Shown piece by piece: positions 17,234 to 24,453 of a DNA stretch of 63,050 nucleotides. This DNA comes from an uncultured Algibacter sp. GTDB lineage: Bacteria > Bacteroidota > Bacteroidia > Flavobacteriales > Flavobacteriaceae. Numbering within the stretch: position 1 is the first letter of the stretch; every line of letters begins with the position of its first letter. A program made the translations under genes and the position numbers. The DNA lies in assembly GCA_938003745.1 (NCBI GenBank), contig CALKXS010000012.1, positions 1-63,050 on the forward strand. The letters run 5' to 3'. The notes beneath the pieces were generated by a model, which made no database searches, was not told where the DNA came from, and saw nothing but the letters and a program-made list of their open reading frames with translations.

Positions 17234-17257
17234 TAGGGGTTATGAGATAACCCCTTG
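17234..17257 (+). terminator. Second hairpin after purE
   Basis: AAGGGGTTAT...ATAACCCCTT-type perfect stem (AGGGGTTAT/ATAACCCCT) with a GAG loop. It has no T-run, so it may be a backup terminator or an mRNA 3' end stabiliser. Confidence 0.4.
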
Positions 17258-17342
17258 AAAAATCACTTACAAATCTATAAAAAAAATTGTTATGTGTACA
17301 TAACAATTTAAACTTTAACACTCATTTCACAATTACACTATC

Positions 17343-19382
17343 ATGTCAAAAAATATATTACTCGAAACATTCGAAACCAACTATAATACAGCCCCTTTTT
17401 CAAAAATAGAAAGCGAGCATTTTATGCCCGCTTTTAAAAAGGCTATCGAAGAGGCAAGAGCAGAAATTGATGTTATAGCAAATAATAAAGAAGATGCAAC
17501 TTTTGAAAATACTATTGTAGCTTTAGATTTTTCTGGAGAAAAATTAGATAGAATTTCCAGTATATTTTTCAACTTAAATTCGGCAGAAACCAATGAAACT
17601 ATTCAAAAAATAGCTCAGGACGTTTCTCCCCTTTTATCAGATTTTAGCAATGATGTTACTCTAAATAAAAATTTATTTAAACGTGTAAAAGCTGTATATT
17701 CTATTAAAGACGGCTTAAAATTAGCTACTGAAGAGCAAACACTTCTTGATAAAAAGTATAAAGGTTTTTCTAGAAACGGAGCTAATTTACCAGAAGATAA
17801 AAAAGAACAACTTCGCGAAATAGATAAAACCTTAAGTCAGTTAAAATTAAAATTTGGCGAAAACGTATTAGCAGAAACTAACAAGTTTGACATGCTAATT
17901 ACCAATGAAACCGATTTATCAGGTTTACCAGACGGCGCAAAAGAAGCCGCAAAACAATTAGCTGAATCTAAAGAAAAAGAAGGCTGGTTATTTACTTTAG
18001 ATTATCCAAGCTACATTCCTTTTGTTACTTATGCAGACAATAGAGAATTACGAAAAAAGTTAACGCTTGCTGCTGGAAGTAAGTCTTTTAAAAATGATGA
18101 ATTAGATAATCAAGATATTGTACTTCAAATCACAAAATTAAGACATGAGCGTGCTAATATTCTTGGTTATAAAACCCACGCCGATTTTGTTTTAGAAGAA
18201 CGTATGGCGCAAACACCAAAAAATGTAGAGTCTTTTTTAAATGAGTTACTTGAAAAAGCAAAACCAGCTGCTCAAGAAGAATTTAAAAATTTAGAACAAT
18301 TTGCAAAAGAATTAGATAACATAGATCAATTAGAAAAATGGGATGGCTCTTATTATTCTGAGAAACTAAAACAAAAATTATTCAGTTTAGATGATGAACA
18401 ATTAAAACCTTATTTCAAGCTAGAAAATATTATTGATGGCGCTTTTACAGTGGCCAATAAATTATTCGATTTAAACTTTGAAGAGATTGATACTATTGAT
18501 AAATATCATGATGATGTTTTAACCTATAAAGTAACCAATAAAAACGGCGATTTAATTTCTATTTTTTATGCCGATTTTTTTCCGAGAGCTGGAAAACGTA
18601 ATGGTGCTTGGATGACCTCTTTTAAACCTCAATATGTAAAAGATGGAGAAGACAATAGACCTCATGTATCTATTGTTTGTAATTTCACAAAGCCAACAAA
18701 AACGAAACCGTCTCTACTAACATTCAACGAAGTAACAACTTTGTTTCATGAATTTGGACATGCCTTACATGGTATGTTAGCAAACACAACTTACCCTAGT
18801 ATTTCTGGTACTAGTGTGTATTGGGATTTTGTTGAGTTACCAAGCCAGGTTTTAGAAAATTGGTGTTATGAAAAGGAAGCTTTAAAACTTTTTGCAACGC
18901 ATTATGAAACCGGAGAAGTAATTCCTATGGATCTTGTTAATAAAATAAAAGAATCGGCTACATTTCATGAAGGTATGCAAACACTTCGTCAAATAAGCTT
19001 CGGACTTTTAGATATGAGTTGGCATGGTGGTGAATCTCCAGAAAATATTACTTCTGTAAAAGATCATGAATCAAAATCTTTTAAAAACACTTCTTTATAC
19101 CCTGCAACTAAAGAAACATGTATGAGTACTGCTTTTTCTCATATTTTTCAAGGCGGCTATTCCTCTGGATATTACAGTTACAAATGGGCTGAAGTTTTAG
19201 ATGCTGATGCTTTTGAATATTTTAAAGAAGAAGGCATTTTCAATAAAGAAGTTGCAACAAAGTTTAAAGACAACGTACTATCTCAAGGCGGCACAGAAAA
19301 CCCAATGACGCTATATAAACGCTTTCGCGGACAAGAGCCAAAACCTGAAGCCTTATTGAAACGTGCTGGGTTATTAAAATAA
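17343..19382 (+). CDS. M3-family metallopeptidase (oligopeptidase A / Dcp type)
   Basis: The 679-residue cytoplasmic peptidase has the thimet-oligopeptidase zinc site FHEFGHALHGM with His469, Glu470 and His473. YWDFVELPSQVLENW follows, as in PrlC/Dcp-type enzymes that degrade short peptides. There is no signal peptide. Helical N-terminal domain, then the conserved FFPRAGKRNGAWMTSF region. Length matches the family. It is expressed from its own transcript between two hairpins. Confidence 0.9.
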   Translation: MSKNILLETFETNYNTAPFSKIESEHFMPAFKKAIEEARAEIDVIANNKEDATFENTIVALDFSGEKLDRISSIFFNLNSAETNETIQKIAQDVSPLLSDFSNDVTLNKNLFKRVKAVYSIKDGLKLATEEQTLLDKKYKGFSRNGANLPEDKKEQLREIDKTLSQLKLKFGENVLAETNKFDMLITNETDLSGLPDGAKEAAKQLAESKEKEGWLFTLDYPSYIPFVTYADNRELRKKLTLAAGSKSFKNDELDNQDIVLQITKLRHERANILGYKTHADFVLEERMAQTPKNVESFLNELLEKAKPAAQEEFKNLEQFAKELDNIDQLEKWDGSYYSEKLKQKLFSLDDEQLKPYFKLENIIDGAFTVANKLFDLNFEEIDTIDKYHDDVLTYKVTNKNGDLISIFYADFFPRAGKRNGAWMTSFKPQYVKDGEDNRPHVSIVCNFTKPTKTKPSLLTFNEVTTLFHEFGHALHGMLANTTYPSISGTSVYWDFVELPSQVLENWCYEKEALKLFATHYETGEVIPMDLVNKIKESATFHEGMQTLRQISFGLLDMSWHGGESPENITSVKDHESKSFKNTSLYPATKETCMSTAFSHIFQGGYSSGYYSYKWAEVLDADAFEYFKEEGIFNKEVATKFKDNVLSQGGTENPMTLYKRFRGQEPKPEALLKRAGLLK

Positions 19383-19388
19383 TAAACT

Positions 19389-19426
19389 AAAAAAGGTTGA
19401 TTATTAATGTATCAACCTTTTCTTTT
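19389..19426 (+). terminator. Terminator after the M3 peptidase gene
   Basis: AAAAGGTTGAT and ATCAACCTTTT form an 11-bp stem around a 9-base loop, followed by TCTTTTT. Textbook rho-independent form. Confidence 0.75.
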
Positions 19427-19430
19427 TGAA

Positions 19431-19458
19431 TAAACTTTCAATAATTATTGAAAGTTTA
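19431..19458 (+). promoter_or_regulatory. 28-bp perfect palindromic operator of the GbsR/MarR gene
   Basis: The left half TAAACTTTCAATAA is exactly mirrored by TTATTGAAAGTTTA. The TTG at 19448-19450 in the right half is placed 19 bases before TATCTTTG at 19470-19477, so the operator covers the probable -33 box. A partial copy sits before the next gene (19998-20023). Binding of the dimeric regulator here would repress its own gene. Confidence 0.75.
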
Positions 19459-19469
19459 GAGTATTATTA

Positions 19470-19477
19470 TATCTTTG
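19470..19477 (+). promoter_or_regulatory. -7 element of the regulator gene
   Basis: TATCTTTG matches TAnnTTTG and ends only four bases before the ATG at 19482, so the mRNA would be almost leaderless. The -33 TTG lies inside the palindrome at 19431-19458. Confidence 0.55.
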
Positions 19478-19481
19478 ACTC

Positions 19482-19985
19482 ATGGAATATCAAGAAGCAA
19501 AAGAAAAATTCATAAATACTTGGGGTAGTTTAGGTACATTATGGGGCATTAATAAAGCTATGGCGCAAATACAGTCGCTTCTTTTCATTTCGACTAAGGC
19601 ACTTTCTATGGAAGACATCATGAAAGAACTTAAAATATCACGAGGTAATACGAGCATGAATTTACGCCAACTTATGGATTGGGGGATTGTAACTAAAGAA
19701 TTAATTCCAGGTGAGCGTAAAGAATATTTCACCACAGAAAAAGACGTACAAGAACTAGCAAGACATATAGCCAAAGAGCGCAGTAGGCGAGAAATCAAAC
19801 CCGTAATTAAAATATTAAAAGAAGTTAGTTCTATTAAAGATGACGGTACTGAAAAAACAAAAGAGCTTATAAAACAAACTAAAGCCTTACATGATCTTGC
19901 TGAGACAGCAGATGCTATGATGAACAAAATAGTAAACCAAGAACAAAACTGGATTACTAAATCACTTTTAAAATTAATCAAATAA
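19482..19985 (+). CDS. GbsR/MarR-family transcriptional regulator
   Basis: The 167-residue DNA-binding protein has a winged helix at about 35-95 (LSMEDIMKELKISRGNTSMNLRQL, then the wing GIVTKELIPGERKEYF) and a C-terminal coiled-helical dimerisation part. It belongs to the GbsR-like branch common in Bacteroidota. The palindrome over its promoter and the second site downstream point to autoregulation plus control of the following membrane protein genes. The effector is unknown. Confidence 0.85.
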   Translation: MEYQEAKEKFINTWGSLGTLWGINKAMAQIQSLLFISTKALSMEDIMKELKISRGNTSMNLRQLMDWGIVTKELIPGERKEYFTTEKDVQELARHIAKERSRREIKPVIKILKEVSSIKDDGTEKTKELIKQTKALHDLAETADAMMNKIVNQEQNWITKSLLKLIK

Positions 19986-19997
19986 AAAAAATAAACT

Positions 19998-20023
19998 ATA
20001 ATTTCAGTAATTATTGAAAGTTT
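19998..20023 (+). promoter_or_regulatory. Second, degenerate operator copy
   Basis: The right half TTATTGAAAGTTT is identical to the operator at 19431-19458. The left half ATAATTTCAGTAA keeps most positions. It lies between the regulator and the first membrane protein gene, so the regulator probably also controls the downstream genes. Confidence 0.6.
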
Positions 20024-20089
20024 GAAATATACAAAATAAACTATAACATCATTACATACTGCATATATACTCCTATTATCTTTTTTATT

Positions 20090-20389
20090 ATGATAAAAAT
20101 TGGTTGGTTATTTTACAAAAATGGTGAAATATTTCTTCTCAATTTATTTAAACAACAAGTTGTTCTTGTAAAAAGTATTAATAACATATTACTCATTGGT
20201 TACTACTTAGTAAATCTAGGCTATGCAATAATTACTATAGCATATTGGGAAACAATAAGCTCTATCTCAGAAATTTTAAACTCCCTTAGCCATCGCTTAG
20301 GCATAATGATTATTTGTCTTGCAGTATTACATTACAATAATGTTTTCTGTCTCACTTATATATTAAAATCAAAAATTGTAAAACAATAA
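20090..20389 (+). CDS. Small membrane protein, paralogue of the next gene
   Basis: The 99-residue frame has three hydrophobic segments. It shares the pattern FYKNGEIFLLNLFK ... IGYYLVNLGYAI ... LSHRLGIMII with the following protein (FKNGKLFMIDIFK ... IGFYLINIGWAM ... LSRKIGGFSI), so the pair are tandem paralogues. The homology continues upstream of the ATG: the open frame from 20018 encodes ITYCIYTPIIFFIM, equivalent to IGYLIYLPIVILLT of the neighbour. No ATG, GTG or TTG is available there. Either a rare start is used or the original start has been lost. Function unknown. Confidence 0.6.
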   Translation: MIKIGWLFYKNGEIFLLNLFKQQVVLVKSINNILLIGYYLVNLGYAIITIAYWETISSISEILNSLSHRLGIMIICLAVLHYNNVFCLTYILKSKIVKQ

Positions 20390-20392
20390 ATT

Positions 20393-20794
20393 ATGGAAAA
20401 TTCAAAAATCATCATTGGCTATTTAATCTATTTACCAATTGTTATACTTCTAACAATTTATGTATCAAAAATGCTTTTCAAAAATGGGAAATTATTTATG
20501 ATTGACATTTTTAAAGGAAAAGAAGACATTGCAATTGCAACTAATAAACTATTTGAAATTGGTTTCTACCTAATAAATATTGGTTGGGCTATGTTAATAC
20601 TTGAGATATCTTATCATAGTATTAATGGGATGAGCTACCAAACATTAATTGAAATATTGAGTAGAAAAATTGGAGGATTCTCAATCTATTTAGGAATAAT
20701 GCTGTTTATTAATTTGTACTTTTTCTTTAGAGGCAGACGCATCTCTAGAGCTTCTTTAAAAAGAAACACAACCGCTCCAGTTATAGAATCTTAA
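20393..20794 (+). CDS. Small integral membrane protein
   Basis: The 133-residue protein has three predicted transmembrane helices (IIIGYLIYLPIVILLTIYV, FYLINIGWAMLILEI, FSIYLGIMLFINLYFFF) and a basic tail RGRRISRASLKRN. It is a tandem paralogue of the gene three bases upstream. No known domain is recognised. The pair lies behind the GbsR-type regulator and its second operator, suggesting a membrane-stress or envelope function; this is inference only. Confidence 0.65.
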   Translation: MENSKIIIGYLIYLPIVILLTIYVSKMLFKNGKLFMIDIFKGKEDIAIATNKLFEIGFYLINIGWAMLILEISYHSINGMSYQTLIEILSRKIGGFSIYLGIMLFINLYFFFRGRRISRASLKRNTTAPVIES

Positions 20795-20863
20795 ATAAAG
20801 ATAAATTTCCATACATATCTAATCCGAATTCAATTTCTATTATCAATAATAAAACAAGAAATT

Positions 20864-21713
20864 ATGAGAACAACTATAAACCTTGTAAATAAAACCGAAA
20901 TTAATCGCGTTGAAATGGTAGATTTTTACAATGAAGCTACAGAAGACTACGAATATTGGAGTAAAGATTTCAATATGCACTTTGGCTACTTCATTCCTTT
21001 AAAAGCAAACCTCTTTAGAAGAGATTCTATGCTCAGTCAAATGAACAACGAAGTAGTAAAACGCTTAAGTCTAAAAAATAAGAAAGCACTATTAACAGAT
21101 TTAGGTTGCGGTATAGGAGGCACTAAGCGTTACGTATTAAAAAAGATGAAAAACTTATCGGCATTAGGCGTAACCCTATCAGATTTCCAAGTTAAAAAAG
21201 GGAATGAACTATTTTAAAAGAAAACTACAATCATACATCTTTTACATCAAATTCATTTGACGCGGCATTAGCCATAGAAAGCTTTTGTCGCTCTGGCCAT
21301 AGTCAAAAATCATTAAAAGAAGCTTTTAGAGTTCTAAAACCAAAAGACAGACTTGTTATTGCAGATGCTTTTCTTAAAAAATAAGAATCAAATCTTTGTA
21401 AAAGAAGAAACTATGCATATCATAAATTATGTAATCACTGGAGCTTAAAGAAGCTAGAAAACATTCATAATATGATTATAAAACTAGAAAATCAGGATTT
21501 ACTAATATAGAAGTTGAAGATGCATCTCTTAAAGTTGCTCCTTCTGTATTACATATTCCATTTACTATTATTGGATTTATCATCAAAAAAATATTTCAAT
21601 CTAAAACCTTAAAAGAGAAAGCTTTCACAACCTTAAAGGCTCTTTTTACGCTCTCCTTTCTGGACTACATAGAAAAAGTTTTGGCTACTTTATTATTACT
21701 GCAACAAAATTAA
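20864..21713 (+). pseudogene. SAM-dependent methyltransferase, multiply disrupted
   Basis: The first 117 codons are open and show FYNEATEDYEYWSKDFNMHFGYF and the SAM loop LTDLGCGIGGTKRYVLKK, as in class I methyltransferases acting on small or lipid-like substrates. The frame stops at 21215-21217. The homologous text goes on in other frames: SFTSNSFDAALAIESFCRSG, EAFRVLKPKDRLVIADAFLKK, then VEDASLKVAPSVLHIPFTII up to the stop at 21711-21713. Several frameshifts and stops are present, so the gene is dead. The epimerase gene behind it is also destroyed. Confidence 0.8.
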
Positions 21714-21739
21714 AGAATACTTATCTAAAAGAAACAATT

Positions 21740-22659
21740 ATGAAAACAATTATAACAGCAGGAGGTAGTGGATTTCTAAGAAAACCACTTAACACTTATT
21801 TCACTAAAAAAGGATACTTGGTAAAAACCCTAACTCGTAATCCTAAACAAACTAATGACACTTATTGGAATCGCAAAGATTTAGGAGGATGGACAAAATC
21901 ATTAGAAAATGTATTAATATTAATTAACTTAGTAGGAAAATCTGTAGACTGCAGATATACTGAAAACAACAAAAAACAATTCATGATTCAAGAATATATT
22001 CAACACTAATATTAGGTTTAGCAATTAATCAACGCGAAAACCCACCAGAAACATGGATAAATTCTTCTACAGCTACCATTTACAAATACTCATTACAGAA
22101 AAAAAATGATGGAAGAAAAAGGAGATATAGGTAATGATTTTTCTATGAATATTGCTAAATCATGGGAGCAAGCTTTTAACTCTATAGCAACTCCAAGAAC
22201 AAGAAAAATCATTCTAAGAACATCAATTGTATTTGGTAAAGATGGAGGCGCTTTAATTCCCTTAAAAAAACAACAAAATTTGGTTCGGGAGGAAAACAGG
22301 CTCCAGGAAAATAAAAGGTTAGCTGGATTCATGAGTTTGATTTCGAAAACACAATAGATTTTTTAATTCACAATAAAAATCTATATGGTGTATTTAATTT
22401 ATGCGTTCCAAAACCTACCGACAATAACATCTTAATGAAATCTTTAAGAAAAGTATTAGAAATACCATTTGGGATTCCGCATCTAACTTCTATACTTAAA
22501 TTAGGAGCTAAATAATTTAGAATAGAAACAGAACTAGTCATAAAAAGTAGAAACGTAATTCCAAAACGGCTATTAGACTATGATTTCTTATTCAAATTTA
22601 CAGAAATTTAAGATGCTTTAAACCATTTAAGAAACAATTTAAAAAATTCATTTTTTTAA
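21740..22659 (+). pseudogene. TIGR01777-type NAD(P)-binding epimerase, multiply disrupted
   Basis: The N-terminus MKTIITAGGSGFLRKPLNTYF carries an altered dinucleotide-binding loop (usual GGTGFIG). LINLVGKSVDCRYTENNKKQ is the marker of the TIGR01777/SDR39U1 family. After the stop at 22009 the sequence continues in other frames: WINSSTATIYKYS, WEQAFNSIATPRTRKIILRTSIV, YGVFNLCVPKPTDNNILMKSL, and the last piece up to 22659. At least four lesions are visible. Family function is an NAD(P)-dependent reductase or epimerase with unknown substrate. Confidence 0.8.
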
Positions 22660-22666
22660 CCTATTT

Positions 22667-22690
22667 TTGAATAACAAAATAATTATTCAA
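22667..22690 (+). promoter_or_regulatory. Inverted repeat before the sigma-factor gene
   Basis: TTGAATAA at 22667-22674 and TTATTCAA at 22683-22690 are a perfect 8-bp inverted repeat with an 8-base spacer. It ends two bases before the ATG at 22693. Its form recalls the operator at 19431 (TTATTGAA), so it may be a site for the same regulator or an autoregulatory element. Confidence 0.4.
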
Positions 22691-22692
22691 CA

Positions 22693-23244
22693 ATGCTCAA
22701 ACATGAAATAGATCCTAATAAATGGATTGATTTACATTCTGATTACCTTTTTAACTACACCATTTCTCGTATAAGCGACAGAGAAATAGCCCAAGATCTT
22801 GTTCAAGACACATTTTTTGCTGGTTTAAAATCTATGAAAAACTTTAAAGGAGAAGCTAGTGAACGTACTTGGCTTGTTTCTATATTAAAAAGAAAAATTA
22901 TAGATCATTACAGAAAAATAAATTCTAAAAAAGGCAAAGCAGAAGTTAGGATGACTTATTCTGGAGATGAAAATGAAGGTGATTGGTTAGAAGAACGTGT
23001 AGCAAATCCCTTTAACAAAACTGCAGAAAGCACCCTTGAAAACGAAGAATTGAGTAGCGCTATTTATAATTGTTTAGACAAACTCCCTAAAAAACAATCT
23101 GATGTTTTTAAAATGAAAACCATTTCAAATTACGAAACAGAAGTTATTTGTAATGAACTTAATATCACTGCGTCCAATCTTTGGGTAATTATTCACAGAG
23201 CAAGAACAGCAATGGCTGGTTGCCTTGAAGAAAATTGGTTTTAA
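22693..23244 (+). CDS. ECF-type RNA polymerase sigma factor
   Basis: The 183-residue sigma-70 family protein has region 2 (DLVQDTFFAGLKSMKNFKG, ERTWLVSILKRKIIDHYRK) and region 4 (CLDKLPKKQSDVFKMKTI, NELNITASNLWVIIHRAR). Regions 1.1 and 3 are missing, as in ECF sigma factors. A small cysteine-rich gene follows after three bases and is probably its anti-sigma partner. It may direct an extracytoplasmic stress response, perhaps including the locus upstream. Confidence 0.88.
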   Translation: MLKHEIDPNKWIDLHSDYLFNYTISRISDREIAQDLVQDTFFAGLKSMKNFKGEASERTWLVSILKRKIIDHYRKINSKKGKAEVRMTYSGDENEGDWLEERVANPFNKTAESTLENEELSSAIYNCLDKLPKKQSDVFKMKTISNYETEVICNELNITASNLWVIIHRARTAMAGCLEENWF

Positions 23245-23247
23245 ATT

Positions 23248-23502
23248 ATGAGTAAAAAAAATAAAATATTTGTAGCGTGTGAAGAAGCAAACCATGTTTG
23301 TGACAAAACACAATACAAGGATGCTACATTATGGGAAAAAATAAAGCTAAATATTCATTTAATATATTGTAGCGCCTGCAGAAAATATACAAAAAACAAT
23401 AATAAGCTTACTAAGGCTATTAAAGATGTTGATTGTTTAGACGATGATTACAAAGAAAAAATGAAAAAAGAACTTGAAAAAGCAATGAAAGACGCTATTT
23501 AA
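23248..23502 (+). CDS. Small ZAS-like protein, probable anti-sigma factor
   Basis: The 84-residue soluble protein contains C...H...C residues near the N-terminus (FVACEEANHVC) and then HLIYCSACRKY, an H-x3-C-x2-C arrangement like the zinc-binding anti-sigma (ZAS) domain. It has no membrane helix. It starts three bases after the ECF sigma gene, the usual place for such a partner. I recall similar small genes in flavobacteria being named glycine dehydrogenase because of the nearby gcvP; nothing in the sequence supports that. Confidence 0.65.
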   Translation: MSKKNKIFVACEEANHVCDKTQYKDATLWEKIKLNIHLIYCSACRKYTKNNNKLTKAIKDVDCLDDDYKEKMKKELEKAMKDAI

Positions 23503-24332
23503 GTAAATATTAAAGCTAAAATAATCCAATAAATTGGTAATCCTTCCACGTAAAACGAACTATAATATTCACCTTGTACCTTTTTAGAAACTAATAAGAA
23601 CACCAGTGTTAAGGTAGTTATAGATAGCAAAATTACACTTTTATTAAACATCAATTCATCTTTAAAAAATTGAAGTATAAAAAACAAAATAAGTAATAAA
23701 ACTCCCATCAACTTTGTTTTAGTGATTCCAATTTTTTGTGGTACTGTAGAAAGTTTTAAACTATCATATTGTAAGTCTCTAATTTCAAATGGAAACATTA
23801 AAGCAATAATAAAAAGGAATCGCTGTAGTATTGTAATAATAGCATCACTTTGTATTTCCATTTTGTTATTCATTAGAGGTAAAATTACTGTAACACCAGT
23901 CCATATAAAAGCTATTAAATAAATTTTCAACCCTCCAATACTTCTAAGGTTCTGCTTACTATCAATAAAAAAATGTTTAGGTAAAAAAGGTATAGCGTAT
24001 AAAAAAGTAACCACTCCAAAGCTTATTATATACATTAAAGTCTTCAATTCTAATTGATACGCGTAAAAGCACATTAACGCAAAGCATGATAATGAAAATA
24101 GCTGTATTGATTTCAAACAAGTAGCTAAGCTTCTATGATGAAATTTCGCAATACCAAAATACTTTATAAAGTTGTAACCTGTAATTGTAGCATAAAAGTT
24201 AAAATACAATATACTTTCATCATAAGGAATATCAAAATCTAAAATCGTTATCCAGGTTAGCGAATAGACCGACAAAGCAACATGAATACTACTATTTATA
24301 TAAAAATTAAAAAGTTGTTTTAAGAGCTTCAT
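23499..24332 (-). CDS. UbiA-like membrane protein
   Basis: The 277-residue polytopic membrane protein has about eight to nine hydrophobic helices. The loop PFEIRDLQYDSLKLSTVPQKIG resembles the second Asp-rich motif of UbiA-superfamily prenyltransferases. The first motif (NDxxDxxxD) is replaced by NFIKYFGIAKFHHR, so a catalytic role is doubtful. It overlaps the 3' end of the small ZAS-like gene by 4 bases on the opposite strand. Substrate unknown. Confidence 0.6.
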   Translation of the reverse strand: MKLLKQLFNFYINSSIHVALSVYSLTWITILDFDIPYDESILYFNFYATITGYNFIKYFGIAKFHHRSLATCLKSIQLFSLSCFALMCFYAYQLELKTLMYIISFGVVTFLYAIPFLPKHFFIDSKQNLRSIGGLKIYLIAFIWTGVTVILPLMNNKMEIQSDAIITILQRFLFIIALMFPFEIRDLQYDSLKLSTVPQKIGITKTKLMGVLLLILFFILQFFKDELMFNKSVILLSITTLTLVFLLVSKKVQGEYYSSFYVEGLPIYWIILALIFT

Positions 24333-24453
24333 CTAACAAAAATAAGCAAAGTGTTGATAAAGTACACAAATCGTTAAAAACTTTCTGTTTCCATCAATAA
24401 AACGCAACGAGTATTGTCTATTTTTACGAATTATTTAAAACAACTTCTCGAAA

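Noticed and set aside
19490-19981. 163-codon minus-strand frame opposite the GbsR/MarR gene
   Set aside because: It mirrors the plus-strand coding pattern. The HTH protein and the promoter support the plus strand.
24333-24453. Glycine riboswitch before gcvP
   Set aside because: The 120-base leader has no paired, conserved G-rich core expected of that riboswitch; it is plain AT-rich sequence.
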